Of a stretch of DNA of 38,934 nt, positions 17,522 to 25,206 are shown piece by piece. The notes beneath the pieces were generated by a model. It was not told where the DNA came from. It did no database searches and saw nothing but the letters and a program-made list of their open reading frames with translations. The position numbers were made by a program, and so were the translations under genes. Each line of letters opens with the position of its first letter. Position 1 is the first letter of the stretch. Source of the stretch: Clostridioides difficile (GTDB lineage Bacteria; Bacillota; Clostridia; Peptostreptococcales; Peptostreptococcaceae); the NCBI RefSeq assembly GCF_900243075.1, contig NZ_OEZH01000155.1, positions 1-38,934 on the forward strand. Reading direction: 5' to 3'.

Positions 17522-17786
17522 AACTGATTTGTAATTTATCTTGATCTCTAAAAACTTGCAACTTTACATTAGATGTTAATAAATCTGAGTAACTATAAGA
17601 TACTCTAGGATATCCATTACTTTCATCATCTAATTTTATAACAAACACGCTTGGATAAACTTTTTCTAGTATACCCTCTTTTGTAATAATCTGCTTTCTT
17701 CCTTTATTAGCTTTCAACAATATTTTCTTTCCTATATGTCTCTCTAAGCTTACTCTTATCTTGTCTAGAGTTTGAACAGTAGCCAC
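17520..17786 (-). CDS. veg: Veg protein
   Basis: Small conserved Firmicute protein, linked in Bacillus to biofilm matrix regulation and spore outgrowth, with a KOW-like SH3 fold. The core IGKKILLKANKGRKQIITKEGILEKVYPSVFVIKLDDE matches the family. I chose GTG at 17784-17786 (MATVQTLDKIRVSLERHIG, 88 aa), just after AAGGTG. A 14-codon extension upstream would include promoter DNA. Two SigA promoters precede it, in line with the very strong veg transcription in Bacillus. yabG lies upstream and sipL downstream. Confidence 0.93.
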   Translation of the reverse strand: MATVQTLDKIRVSLERHIGKKILLKANKGRKQIITKEGILEKVYPSVFVIKLDDESNGYPRVSYSYSDLLTSNVKLQVFRDQDKLQIS

Positions 17787-17804
17787 AATATCACCTTCTT
17801 TAAC

Positions 17805-17836
17805 GTTTATATGTTTACATAATATCACATATAAAC
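17805..17836. repeat. Inverted repeat straddling the veg P2 -10 box
   Basis: Perfect 10-bp arms GTTTATATGT (17805-17814) and ACATATAAAC (17827-17836), 12 bp apart. One arm falls in the promoter spacer and the other at about +1, the usual placement for a repressor operator. It could also form a hairpin near the transcript's 5' end. Confidence 0.5.
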
Positions 17837-17847
17837 ATTTTTGTCAA
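17819..17847 (-). promoter_or_regulatory. veg proximal promoter P2 (SigA)
   Basis: Minus strand: TTGACA (17842-17847), 17-nt spacer, TATTAT (17819-17824), about 33 bp before the GTG start. Confidence 0.85.
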
Positions 17848-17862
17848 ATGTTTAAACTAATT

Positions 17863-17891
17863 ATTTTATATATTTTTTGCAAAAATGTCAA
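17863..17891 (-). promoter_or_regulatory. veg distal promoter P1 (SigA)
   Basis: Minus strand: TTGACA (17886-17891), 17-nt spacer, TAAAAT (17863-17868). It lies 44 bp upstream of P2, giving tandem promoters. Confidence 0.8.
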
Positions 17892-17933
17892 TACTATTTT
17901 TGAAGATATACAGTATAATTATGTTAATTTTTG

Positions 17934-18794
17934 TTAATGCAATATTGTTTTTGGCATTGCCCATCTAAATTTTCCTCTTGTTTCAGAACCACCAATACCC
18001 TTAACACCTGTAATAGTCTGCTCTATAACCTCATCAATAGGTACTACTACATCAATTCTTGAACAAGCAATTTTCTCCACTACAAAAACAGGGTCTAAAG
18101 CATGTATCATTATTCTTCCAGGTGAACTTGCATAATTTGCTCCAGCACTTATTATTTTTTCATAATTTGATTGGCATGCTCCTGCAAATATAACAAGATT
18201 ATCCAAATTTGGTTGCCATTTACGTGCTTCTTTTACTGTTTTAATAAAGTTTAAAGAGTTTCTATAGTTACTCATATCTTCTATATCCCCTCTTTTTATT
18301 GTCATTGCATCATGACCTGTTATTACTAGTATATCTGGATTATATTTTTCTAGTAATGCTCTTACTTCTTTATATTGATTTTGTTCTGAAACAGCTACAC
18401 CTACTGCAGGTATTCCAAGTTGAGCATATACATCCAAGCAAATCTTTAAATATTCTTTATCTCCATCTATCTGTAATACCTTTCCAGGCATTCCATATGT
18501 GTTAGGATTTAATTGAAGTTTTGGAACTGCTCTTGTCATTCTTTTTTGTCTTTCTTTAGCTTTTCTTACTGACTTATATAATAAATTTTCTACATTTTTA
18601 TCTATTAATATACCTTTTATATCAGGTGCTTTTACTAATTCTAAGTCATCAATATAAGCATCTGCTATTACTCTAAATGCAATTCCCTTTAGTATAGCTA
18701 TTTTCTCATTATTTTCATCTACACCAAAAGAGACTATTTTAAATACTATATCTTTGTTATGTGACTTTCTAGCTACAATGTCTCCTACCTTCAT
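17934..18794 (-). CDS. yabG: Sporulation-specific protease YabG
   Basis: Mother-cell protease that processes spore coat proteins. In C. difficile (CD3569) it also processes the CspBA germination proteins and preproSleC. The 286 residues match the family, with the N-terminal MKVGDIVARKSHNKDIVF and a central DILVITGHDAMTIK. LVIFAGACQSNYEKIISAGANYASSPGRIMIHALDPV carries the His/Cys candidates of this clan. It ends RGKFRWAMPKTILH. GGAGG precedes ATG. A SigK-type promoter lies 33-58 bp upstream, fitting late mother-cell expression. Confidence 0.95.
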   Translation of the reverse strand: MKVGDIVARKSHNKDIVFKIVSFGVDENNEKIAILKGIAFRVIADAYIDDLELVKAPDIKGILIDKNVENLLYKSVRKAKERQKRMTRAVPKLQLNPNTYGMPGKVLQIDGDKEYLKICLDVYAQLGIPAVGVAVSEQNQYKEVRALLEKYNPDILVITGHDAMTIKRGDIEDMSNYRNSLNFIKTVKEARKWQPNLDNLVIFAGACQSNYEKIISAGANYASSPGRIMIHALDPVFVVEKIACSRIDVVVPIDEVIEQTITGVKGIGGSETRGKFRWAMPKTILH

Positions 18795-18826
18795 AGTTAA
18801 ACCTCCAATAAATTTTTATCTTAGTT

Positions 18827-18853
18827 TATACTATGTTCGATATAAAACTTTGT
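18827..18853 (-). promoter_or_regulatory. SigK-type promoter of yabG
   Basis: Minus strand: -10 CATAGTATA (18827-18835) matches the SigK pattern CATAnnaTA. AC (18852-18853) lies 16 nt upstream as the minimal SigK -35. SigE shares the CATA core, so SigE cannot be excluded. Confidence 0.6.
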
Positions 18854-18877
18854 TTCCTAATGTCAAAAAAACATTTC

Positions 18878-19816
18878 TTATAATACTTCTTTTATTACTC
18901 TTAAAGCATTTTTATAGTATATCTTTTCTATCTCATCTTCACTAAATCCTTCTTTTTTTAAAGGTTCATACAATTTACCCATTTGTGATATATCTTCAAT
19001 CTCAACCTTTGAATCTATTCCGTCAAAATCTGAACCTAGAGCCACAACATCTATTCCTCCAACATTTACAATATGTTTTATATGTCTAACCATATCTTCA
19101 AGTTTACTTTCACTTTTATCACTTAAAAATAAGTGGAAGAAGTTAATACCTGTAACTCCACCTTTATTTGCTAATACTTTAATCATATCATCAGTTAAAT
19201 TTCTAGAATGGTTCATCATTTTTCTTGAATTAGAATGTGTAGCAACTATTGGTTTAGAAGAAATCTTTGCAATTTCATAAAATCCACCATCTGAAATATG
19301 AGAAACATCAACTATCATTCCCAATTCATTCATTTTATGCACCACTTCTCTTCCAAAATCAGTAAGCCCTTTTTCTCTATACTCTACTTTATTATGAGGA
19401 AAACTCAATTCATTCACATGATTCCAACTTATTGTCATCATTCTAACTCCTAAGTCGTAAAATTTCTTTAAATTCTCTATTTTACCTTCAAGTACTGCAC
19501 CTTCCTCAATAGATAAAAGTGCTGTAAGTTTACCTTCTGATTGATTTTTCATAATTTCTTCATAATTAGTGGCTAAAGCTATTACATCACTATTTTTTTT
19601 CATTTCCTCATGAAATTTATTTGCCATACTCATACAGTAATCAAAAGGATGCTTTACTTCTTCAGTATCAACAAAAAGAGCAAATGTTTGAGCTAACGAA
19701 TCCCCTTTTTTTAATCTGTCTATATCAACAGAATATTTGTTAGACTTAAGTTCACTTGTTTCTACATTTTCCATTAATTTTGCTATAGTATCACAATGTA
19801 AATCAATAAATTTCAT
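18878..19816 (-). CDS. Membrane-dipeptidase family (M19) zinc dipeptidase
   Basis: Amidohydrolase-fold dipeptidase related to renal dipeptidase, expected to split dipeptides, sometimes with a C-terminal D-residue. Zinc ligand motifs appear in order: DLHCDT (5-10), the bridging Glu in LLSIEEGAVL, DVSHISDGGFYEIA, VATHSNSRKMMNHSRNLTDDMI and ALGSDFDGID. At 312 residues it has normal bacterial length. There is no signal peptide, so it is cytoplasmic. AGGGGGT precedes ATG. It appears monocistronic, with a terminator before it and the yabG promoter after it. Confidence 0.92.
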   Translation of the reverse strand: MKFIDLHCDTIAKLMENVETSELKSNKYSVDIDRLKKGDSLAQTFALFVDTEEVKHPFDYCMSMANKFHEEMKKNSDVIALATNYEEIMKNQSEGKLTALLSIEEGAVLEGKIENLKKFYDLGVRMMTISWNHVNELSFPHNKVEYREKGLTDFGREVVHKMNELGMIVDVSHISDGGFYEIAKISSKPIVATHSNSRKMMNHSRNLTDDMIKVLANKGGVTGINFFHLFLSDKSESKLEDMVRHIKHIVNVGGIDVVALGSDFDGIDSKVEIEDISQMGKLYEPLKKEGFSEDEIEKIYYKNALRVIKEVL

Positions 19817-19860
19817 ATTTATACCCCCTGTATATTTTATATTTATATCTAAAAATAGAA

Positions 19861-19896
19861 ATAGTTGTCCTTATAGACAACTATTGACAACTATTT
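19861..19896 (-). terminator. Terminator after the SEC-C unit, with repeated arm
   Basis: AATAGTTGTC (19861-19870) pairs perfectly with GACAACTATT (19877-19886). That right arm is immediately repeated (19887-19896), giving two alternative hairpins. On the minus strand TCTATTTTTAG follows. Confidence 0.8.
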
Positions 19897-19924
19897 TTAA
19901 TATTCTTTTTGATGTTACTTAATC

Positions 19925-20086
19925 TTAGTCTTCTTTTAAGTTAGGTATTACTTTTTTAACTTCTTCAATTTGATGCCATGTTTTATCTATATCATTTTCA
20001 CTAATATATTTTTTTAAATCAGTTAAAGATGTAAAATCTTTAACTGATAAATTGTCATCATCATCCGCAAATCTTAAAATAAACAT
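19925..20086 (-). CDS. Small acidic hypothetical protein (53 aa)
   Basis: The ORF begins MFILRFADDDDNLSVKDF and ends VIPNLKED. It is rich in Asp/Glu/Lys, with no membrane helix or cysteine. AAGG lies about 8 nt before ATG, and the start is only 9 bp after the SEC-C protein's stop codon, with a terminator about 30 bp after its own stop. Spacing and terminator position argue for a real gene in an operon. I do not recognise a family, and it may work with the SEC-C protein. Confidence 0.65.
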   Translation of the reverse strand: MFILRFADDDDNLSVKDFTSLTDLKKYISENDIDKTWHQIEEVKKVIPNLKED

Positions 20087-20095
20087 GAGACTACC

Positions 20096-20593
20096 TTACT
20101 TTCCACAACATTTCTTATATTTTTTCCCACTTCCACATGGGCATGAATCATTTCTTCCTATTTTTGCTTCTTTAACTATTGTTTTAGATTTCTTGTAAGC
20201 CTTTATTATTTCTTTTCTTTGGTCTGCTGGTAGTATTTCTTCCCAACCTTGTAAATTATATAGCCAATGAGCTTCAACAGTTACCATATTGTTATATAAT
20301 TTTTCCCAATCTATTTTTATAGAAACTTCTTTATCAGCTTCTACATCTTCTAAAACTATATCTTCTTTTAAACTTTCACTTATTCCATCTATGAATCCCA
20401 TAAAAAATTCATTAGTAGTTCCAAATTTTTCAGCTAATTCACTTACTTTCCCTTCAACAACATCCATTTTATTATTTAATATTTCATTATATATTCCAGC
20501 TTCAATTTTTAAATATTCTTCCCAGAATTTTACCTCTGCTTCTTGACTTTCATGATTATCACTTAAATTTCTCCATTCAGTATATAAACTCAT
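20096..20593 (-). CDS. SEC-C metal-binding motif protein
   Basis: A 165-residue cytoplasmic protein whose last 23 residues are a SEC-C zinc motif, [19 protein letters not shown]. This C-terminal tag is also found on SecA and many unrelated proteins. The rest is mostly acidic and helical ([64 protein letters not shown]) and I cannot assign a function. GGAGG precedes ATG. It has its own extended -10 promoter about 90 bp upstream and is followed by the 53-codon gene. Confidence 0.85.
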   Translation of the reverse strand: MSLYTEWRNLSDNHESQEAEVKFWEEYLKIEAGIYNEILNNKMDVVEGKVSELAEKFGTTNEFFMGFIDGISESLKEDIVLEDVEADKEVSIKIDWEKLYNNMVTVEAHWLYNLQGWEEILPADQRKEIIKAYKKSKTIVKEAKIGRNDSCPCGSGKKYKKCCGK

Positions 20594-20677
20594 ACTTTTT
20601 CCTCCTAAGTATACCTATATTTTTATAGTTTTTATAGTATAAAATCTTTTAGTTAGATTAGAAGTTTCTTCTTTTTG

Positions 20678-20686
20678 ATTATACCA
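20678..20686 (-). promoter_or_regulatory. Extended -10 promoter of the SEC-C unit
   Basis: TGGTATAAT on the minus strand matches TGnTATAAT. No clear -35 is present. The leader to the SEC-C start is about 80 nt. Confidence 0.55.
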
Positions 20687-20707
20687 TATTTTATTTAAAG
20701 TTAACTC

Positions 20708-21418
20708 TTACATTATATCATAATTAAACAATTCTTTTAATACTTTTATAGCATACTCTTGATTTATAAAGTAAGGGCTTGTCGCAATTGTTATTATTTT
20801 GGCTTTTTTAATTAAGTTTTTTATCTTTTCTAATTTGAAATCAAATGGTATATAGTCCATATCACTTGAAAATATATCTAAATCTATATCAAGGACAAAC
20901 TCTGATTCTATATCTAAATCAAATCCATATGAACTGTCTATTATTATTAATTCTGAAAATATGTTATATTTTAATGCTGGCTTTATAAAGCTCCCTACAT
21001 TTAGAACCTCATTTGTATACCTAAATACATCTTTTATATTATTTATATCTACATTATAGTTTTCAGGTTCTCTAGTATCTTTATGTTGGTCCACATGTAC
21101 TAACTTACATCCCCTTGTAAACTCATCCTTCAACATAGATTTTACCCAAAAATAAAATGCATGATTATGATTGTCAAATACATATATTTTTTTATTTCCC
21201 AGGACATATTCGACCATATTCTTCAATCCTTTTGCTTTTATTTCCTTATTTTCATCTACTTCATTAAAGACTACCTCATTACCTAACCTTACATCGTTCA
21301 ATGTCCCACATATGAGTTTTGGTACATATATACTCTTATTTTCTCTTTTATCATACGAAAATATATTATTTCCCACTGGCTTTTCTATATAAAAGCCTCT
21401 ATATTCATAATTTTCCAT
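20708..21418 (-). CDS. UPF0489 family protein (arginase/deacetylase-like fold)
   Basis: A 236-residue soluble protein with UPF0489 (C5orf22-like) signatures: KKIYVFDNHNHAFYFW, KLVHVDQHKDTREP and EFVLDIDLDIFSSDMD. The paired His/Asp motifs look like the metal-binding loops of arginase and deacetylase folds, so a metal-dependent hydrolase is plausible, but no substrate is known to me. GGAGG lies 12 nt before ATG. It is flanked by a hairpin upstream and the SEC-C promoter downstream, so it is probably expressed alone. Confidence 0.78.
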   Translation of the reverse strand: MENYEYRGFYIEKPVGNNIFSYDKRENKSIYVPKLICGTLNDVRLGNEVVFNEVDENKEIKAKGLKNMVEYVLGNKKIYVFDNHNHAFYFWVKSMLKDEFTRGCKLVHVDQHKDTREPENYNVDINNIKDVFRYTNEVLNVGSFIKPALKYNIFSELIIIDSSYGFDLDIESEFVLDIDLDIFSSDMDYIPFDFKLEKIKNLIKKAKIITIATSPYFINQEYAIKVLKELFNYDIM

Positions 21419-21476
21419 AAGATTTAATTTCCTCCATTTTATAATCCATAAGTTATAAGTTTTTTAAATTAAAATA

Positions 21477-21566
21477 CACTTATTGCAAATCATATTATCT
21501 ACTATAGAATACCTCTTATATAACTAAATATAATAGCTTCTCTCAATATGTATTATACAATAAGTG
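21477..21566 (-). terminator. Long-loop hairpin after the symporter unit
   Basis: CACTTATTG (21477-21485) and CAATAAGTG (21558-21566) form a perfect 9-bp stem around a 72-nt A/T-rich loop. On the minus strand TATTTTAATTT follows. The form is like the lysS and ftsH terminators but weaker. Confidence 0.45.
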
Positions 21567-21590
21567 CAAAATATATTTATACAAAATATA

Positions 21591-22121
21591 CTACATTCCT
21601 ATAACAAAGCCATCCGCTTCAATTGGAAGATAACTAACTCTTGTATTCAACTCCACTTTTCCAAAAAATACTACCCAATATGGTCTAAAAATGCTTTCAA
21701 TTTTAACTATTTCAATCTCTGGGATTCCTCCCATAAATCTATGAGTTAACCTTGTAGCCATTTTATTTGCCTTTGCCTTTACTCTTCTTTCATCCTTATC
21801 ACTATGTTGTACAATATCACAATTCACGTTTCTTACAATTTCAGATATTGGTAAACTTTGCACTATACTACCAGCACCTGTAGAACCATTTACTAAAATT
21901 TTTAATTCATTTATATCATTAGAATGTCTTTTTCTTATGAAAATGGATTTATTTTTGTGAATTTTAAGTGTGACAATTTTAAACTCTATATAATGAAGTC
22001 TAACTTCATGAGCATATCTGTTCTTTAATATCAGCTTACTAAGTAAAGAATTTTTTCCACTTTTAGCTATATCTATAGCTTCATCTTTTGTAATTTTTAT
22101 AGGTAACGCTCTTATATCCAT
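21591..22121 (-). CDS. Uncharacterised 176-aa protein of the symporter operon
   Basis: I do not recognise a family. The N-terminal ALPIKITKDEAIDIAKSGKNS and the C-terminal block RPYWVVFFGKVELNTRVSYL with IEADGFVIGM recall proteins that sense or bind at a PepSY-like fold, but this is only a resemblance. There is no signal peptide or membrane helix. The middle has ILVNGSTGAGSIVQSLP. AGAAGG precedes ATG. It starts 16 bp after the 76-residue membrane protein, which follows the symporter by 14 bp, so all three are one operon. Confidence 0.75.
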   Translation of the reverse strand: MDIRALPIKITKDEAIDIAKSGKNSLLSKLILKNRYAHEVRLHYIEFKIVTLKIHKNKSIFIRKRHSNDINELKILVNGSTGAGSIVQSLPISEIVRNVNCDIVQHSDKDERRVKAKANKMATRLTHRFMGGIPEIEIVKIESIFRPYWVVFFGKVELNTRVSYLPIEADGFVIGM

Positions 22122-22137
22122 AAAATCCTTCTCTTTC

Positions 22138-22368
22138 TTATTTTTTTCTTGTCATTTTTAAAACTCTATATATATAATCAAAAAATATTATAACTACAAC
22201 TATCATAACTCCATATGGAATTATTTTTCCAACTATAATATCATTTCTAGTCAATATACCATAAAATATAAATCCTGTTATTAAAAAGTACAATAATACT
22301 AGAAAACCGTCTATTCCAAGCCATTTTATTTCTAAATCTTTTTTCACCTTAGACACTAATTTAGACAT
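22138..22368 (-). CDS. Small two-helix membrane protein, symporter partner
   Basis: 76 residues with two clear membrane helices (about 19-40 and 48-67) between basic ends (MSKLVSKVKKDLEIK and KMTRKK). AAGGAG precedes ATG. It lies 14 bp after the sodium:solute symporter. Small two-helix subunits accompany some sodium:solute symporters (for example YhdT with PanF), so an accessory role is reasonable, although I cannot match it to a named family. The 176-residue cytoplasmic gene follows. Confidence 0.8.
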   Translation of the reverse strand: MSKLVSKVKKDLEIKWLGIDGFLVLLYFLITGFIFYGILTRNDIIVGKIIPYGVMIVVVIIFFDYIYRVLKMTRKK

Positions 22369-22382
22369 AATAGTTTCTCCTT

Positions 22383-23777
22383 TTATAGATTATTTTGTGT
22401 ATTTAAATTTTCACCTATTTTATTGCCAATCAACCATGCAATAAATGAAAAGGGTATAGCTACTACAAGAGGTTCTAACTCAAAACTCTGCACTGGGAAT
22501 ATTTTAAAATAACCAAAAGTCACTCCACCTACAATCATTCCTAAAATACCACCCATAGATGTTCTTCTTCCATTTCCAAGAAGTCCACCTACTATAGGTA
22601 CAAATGCTGAACCCATCCAAATGCTTCCTACAAATATACATGCGTCATATACATTTTCAAATTTAAATGCTACACTAAGTCCCATAACTGCTGCTAAGCA
22701 TACACCTATTCTAGTGAACTTGACTAATTGTTTCTGAGATAACTCTTTTTTTGTAATTCTTCCATATATATCATTTGCTAATGTAGCTCCAGCTGCTAGA
22801 TAATAGCTATCTAATGTTGATATTATAGACCCTAAAATTCCTATTATGAATATTACTCTTATTCCTTGTGGTAATGTATCCAGAACTAAAGTTATGTACC
22901 CAGCAGCTGGAGCCATTTCTGGATAAGTGGCTCTTACTATAAGACCTGTCATAGTTAGCACCATATCAAAACATATCCACAGTGAAAAACAAGTTAGTAA
23001 TGCTCTTCTACCAACTTTAGGAGAATCTGCTGCAGAAAATCTTTGATAAAAAGTTGGGTCTGAATAAGCTCCAAAAGAATATACAATTAGCATTAGTGCT
23101 TTCATTGCTGACATACCTTTTGTAGGATGCATAAGCTGAGGTACATCTTTAAGTGCTTCTGTAAGTCCTTGAAAACCACCTATTTGCTCAAATTGACCTG
23201 GCATAACCATAGTCAAACCAAATACCATACAGAAAAATAATACCATATCTGTAATGGCAACGCCCATAAGCCCACCAAGTACTGTAAGTACAACAACTAC
23301 TCCTACCATCATTAAGCCTATTAATTCTTTATCTATTCCCCATGCTACATTACCTATAGTTCCCATAGCAGTTATTTCTCCAAGTTGTGCACAATATATA
23401 AACATCAAAATTGCTCCAATTATAGCAACATGTTTACCATAAAAACTTTCTAGTAAGTCAGGAACTGTTATATTAGTTCTTATATGAATTCTTGGACCAA
23501 CCCACAATGCTAAAGGCATTCTTCCAATATGTGCAGCTATTGACCAAACTGCCCATGCAGATATTCCATATATGGCTGCATACTCTACACTGCCTACCGT
23601 ACCAACTCCCCCATACCATGATGCAACCAAAGTCCCTACTATCAATGACCATGGTAAACTTCGATTTCCTAGGTAATAACTTTCCATATCTTTTATATTT
23701 CTAGAAAAATAATAACCTATCCCTAATAATATAAATGCAAATATAACTATAATTCCATTCTCCCACAATGTTAACAT
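22383..23777 (-). CDS. Sodium:solute symporter (SSS family)
   Basis: 464-residue polytopic transporter with about 12-13 hydrophobic helices, expected to couple Na+ entry to solute uptake. Family features are the N-terminal SYYLGNRSLPWSLIVGTLVASWYGGVGTVGS and the central GGLMGVAITDMVLFFCMVFG. GILGSIISTLDSYYLAAGATLANDIYGRI contains the conserved Ser of the sodium site. The substrate is unknown; the PLP enzyme/MFS genes upstream form a separate unit. GGAG precedes ATG. It is the first gene of a three-gene operon. Confidence 0.92.
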   Translation of the reverse strand: MLTLWENGIIVIFAFILLGIGYYFSRNIKDMESYYLGNRSLPWSLIVGTLVASWYGGVGTVGSVEYAAIYGISAWAVWSIAAHIGRMPLALWVGPRIHIRTNITVPDLLESFYGKHVAIIGAILMFIYCAQLGEITAMGTIGNVAWGIDKELIGLMMVGVVVVLTVLGGLMGVAITDMVLFFCMVFGLTMVMPGQFEQIGGFQGLTEALKDVPQLMHPTKGMSAMKALMLIVYSFGAYSDPTFYQRFSAADSPKVGRRALLTCFSLWICFDMVLTMTGLIVRATYPEMAPAAGYITLVLDTLPQGIRVIFIIGILGSIISTLDSYYLAAGATLANDIYGRITKKELSQKQLVKFTRIGVCLAAVMGLSVAFKFENVYDACIFVGSIWMGSAFVPIVGGLLGNGRRTSMGGILGMIVGGVTFGYFKIFPVQSFELEPLVVAIPFSFIAWLIGNKIGENLNTQNNL

Positions 23778-23833
23778 ATCTAATCTCCATGTTCTTATAT
23801 TTTAATTTTTAACTTTAATATTTAAATATGAAC

Positions 23834-23867
23834 AACTCTACCCATTTACATAAAAATAGGTAGAGTT
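23834..23867 (-). terminator. Terminator after the MFS gene
   Basis: AACTCTACC (23834-23842) pairs with GGTAGAGTT (23859-23867) across a 16-nt loop. The following T-run on the minus strand (TTGTTCATATTT) is weak. Confidence 0.65.
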
Positions 23868-23888
23868 ATATAATAATTATAAGTATTT

Positions 23889-23920
23889 AAGCAATCTTGT
23901 TATTAAGCAATCTTGTTGTT
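23889..23920 (-). repeat. 16-bp tandem duplication over the MFS stop codon
   Basis: On the minus strand AACAAGATTGCTTAA occurs twice with a 16-bp period (plus-strand copies from 23889 and 23905). The first copy encodes the last residues NKIA and the stop. The second repeats both just downstream in another frame. Confidence 0.8.
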
Positions 23921-25156
23921 CAAATTCTTATTTTCTCTTTTGTTTATCTTATTTAAAGCATAAGTAGCAAATATACCTATAACTGCACATACTACAGATA
24001 AAATAAATATATATGTATATCCTGTTTGTCCATATTTATCTAACCAATTACCTGCAATAGTGTAGTAAAATGCGTCTGGAGAAAATCCTATAAACGAAGC
24101 AAATCCAACTACTGCTCCTGTAGTTTCTAAAGATATATTAGACTCTGAAACAGAAGCAAAGTATATACCTCTAAATCCAAATAAGATTACACTTAGTATT
24201 ATCATGTTTATTACAGCTATCCATATAAATCCTGCACTCTTAGGAATAACCAAGTAAGCAGCTGTGCTCACTGTCATTAGTATAAATCCTACAAACATTA
24301 CTCTTATAGATGAACCAACTTTATCTGTTATGACACCAGCAACTGGAGATGCACCCATTTTTATAACATAAGTTCTGATTATTGATAGAGCTGAAACTAG
24401 AGTCATTGGCATTACGTAAACTTCTGATAAGTATGGACTTAAATAAGTTAAACTTGAAAATACTAAATAAGTTGAAAATATTATAAGACCAATCAACCAA
24501 GCCTTTGGCATTGTAACTACTTTTAATAATGACTTAATGCTTAATCCTTCATCTGATGCTCCACTATCTTTTTTATCTTCTACTAAGAAGAATAGAAGTA
24601 TACCACATATTATAGATGCTGCAGAATATAACCATACTACATATTTGAATCCTACTGTTATTTCAGCAAATTTACCAAAGAAGTAAAGACCTATAAAAGA
24701 AATTAATGTGCCTGATACGCCTGATAATCCTTCATAAAAGCCAAATATTCTTCCTTGCTCTGATTCGCTTCCTTGCATTCTAACAACCTTAACAGATGCT
24801 GAGAAGAAAGTTAATATTGTCGTAAATCCCCACAATACAAATATTAAAAGTATCATACTATATGATGGGAATGTAGAGAAATAAAACCCAAGTACTCCTG
24901 AAGCAATTAAGGAAAAAGTTATCAGTTTTCTAACTGAAAATCTATCCGCAAACCATCCTCCTATAAAATAAGATACCATTCCTACTAATCCATATAAACT
25001 TAATAAGTTCCCTATTTGTGTATGACTTAATGCTAAGGCTTGTTGCATTGGGTCATAAAATGATGATTTCATATATGGTAAACTATACATAGCTGTTGTT
25101 CCAAATGCCAATATGAATATTATCAAAAATCTTTTAACATTACTTTTATTTTCCAT
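23903..25156 (-). CDS. Major facilitator superfamily transporter
   Basis: 417 residues with about 12 membrane helices. The loop between helices 2 and 3 has the MFS signature GGWFADRFSVRKL. The N-terminal layout (MYSLPYMKSSFYDPMQQALALSHTQIGNLLSLYG) resembles nitrate/organophosphate-type porters, but the substrate cannot be told. GGGGAG precedes ATG. It begins 50 bp after the PLP enzyme and probably shares its MerR-like promoter, so it may move that enzyme's substrate or product. The C-terminus carries a 16-bp duplication at the stop. Confidence 0.88.
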   Translation of the reverse strand: MENKSNVKRFLIIFILAFGTTAMYSLPYMKSSFYDPMQQALALSHTQIGNLLSLYGLVGMVSYFIGGWFADRFSVRKLITFSLIASGVLGFYFSTFPSYSMILLIFVLWGFTTILTFFSASVKVVRMQGSESEQGRIFGFYEGLSGVSGTLISFIGLYFFGKFAEITVGFKYVVWLYSAASIICGILLFFLVEDKKDSGASDEGLSIKSLLKVVTMPKAWLIGLIIFSTYLVFSSLTYLSPYLSEVYVMPMTLVSALSIIRTYVIKMGASPVAGVITDKVGSSIRVMFVGFILMTVSTAAYLVIPKSAGFIWIAVINMIILSVILFGFRGIYFASVSESNISLETTGAVVGFASFIGFSPDAFYYTIAGNWLDKYGQTGYTYIFILSVVCAVIGIFATYALNKINKRENKNLNNKIA

Positions 25157-25206
25157 TGATTCTCTCCCCTTAAAATTTTATTGTTTATAATCTCATTCAT
25201 GTAGTT

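Noticed and set aside
17787-17828. 14-codon N-terminal extension of veg
   Set aside because: It runs into the -10 of the proximal promoter; the GTG at 17784-17786 fits known Veg proteins.
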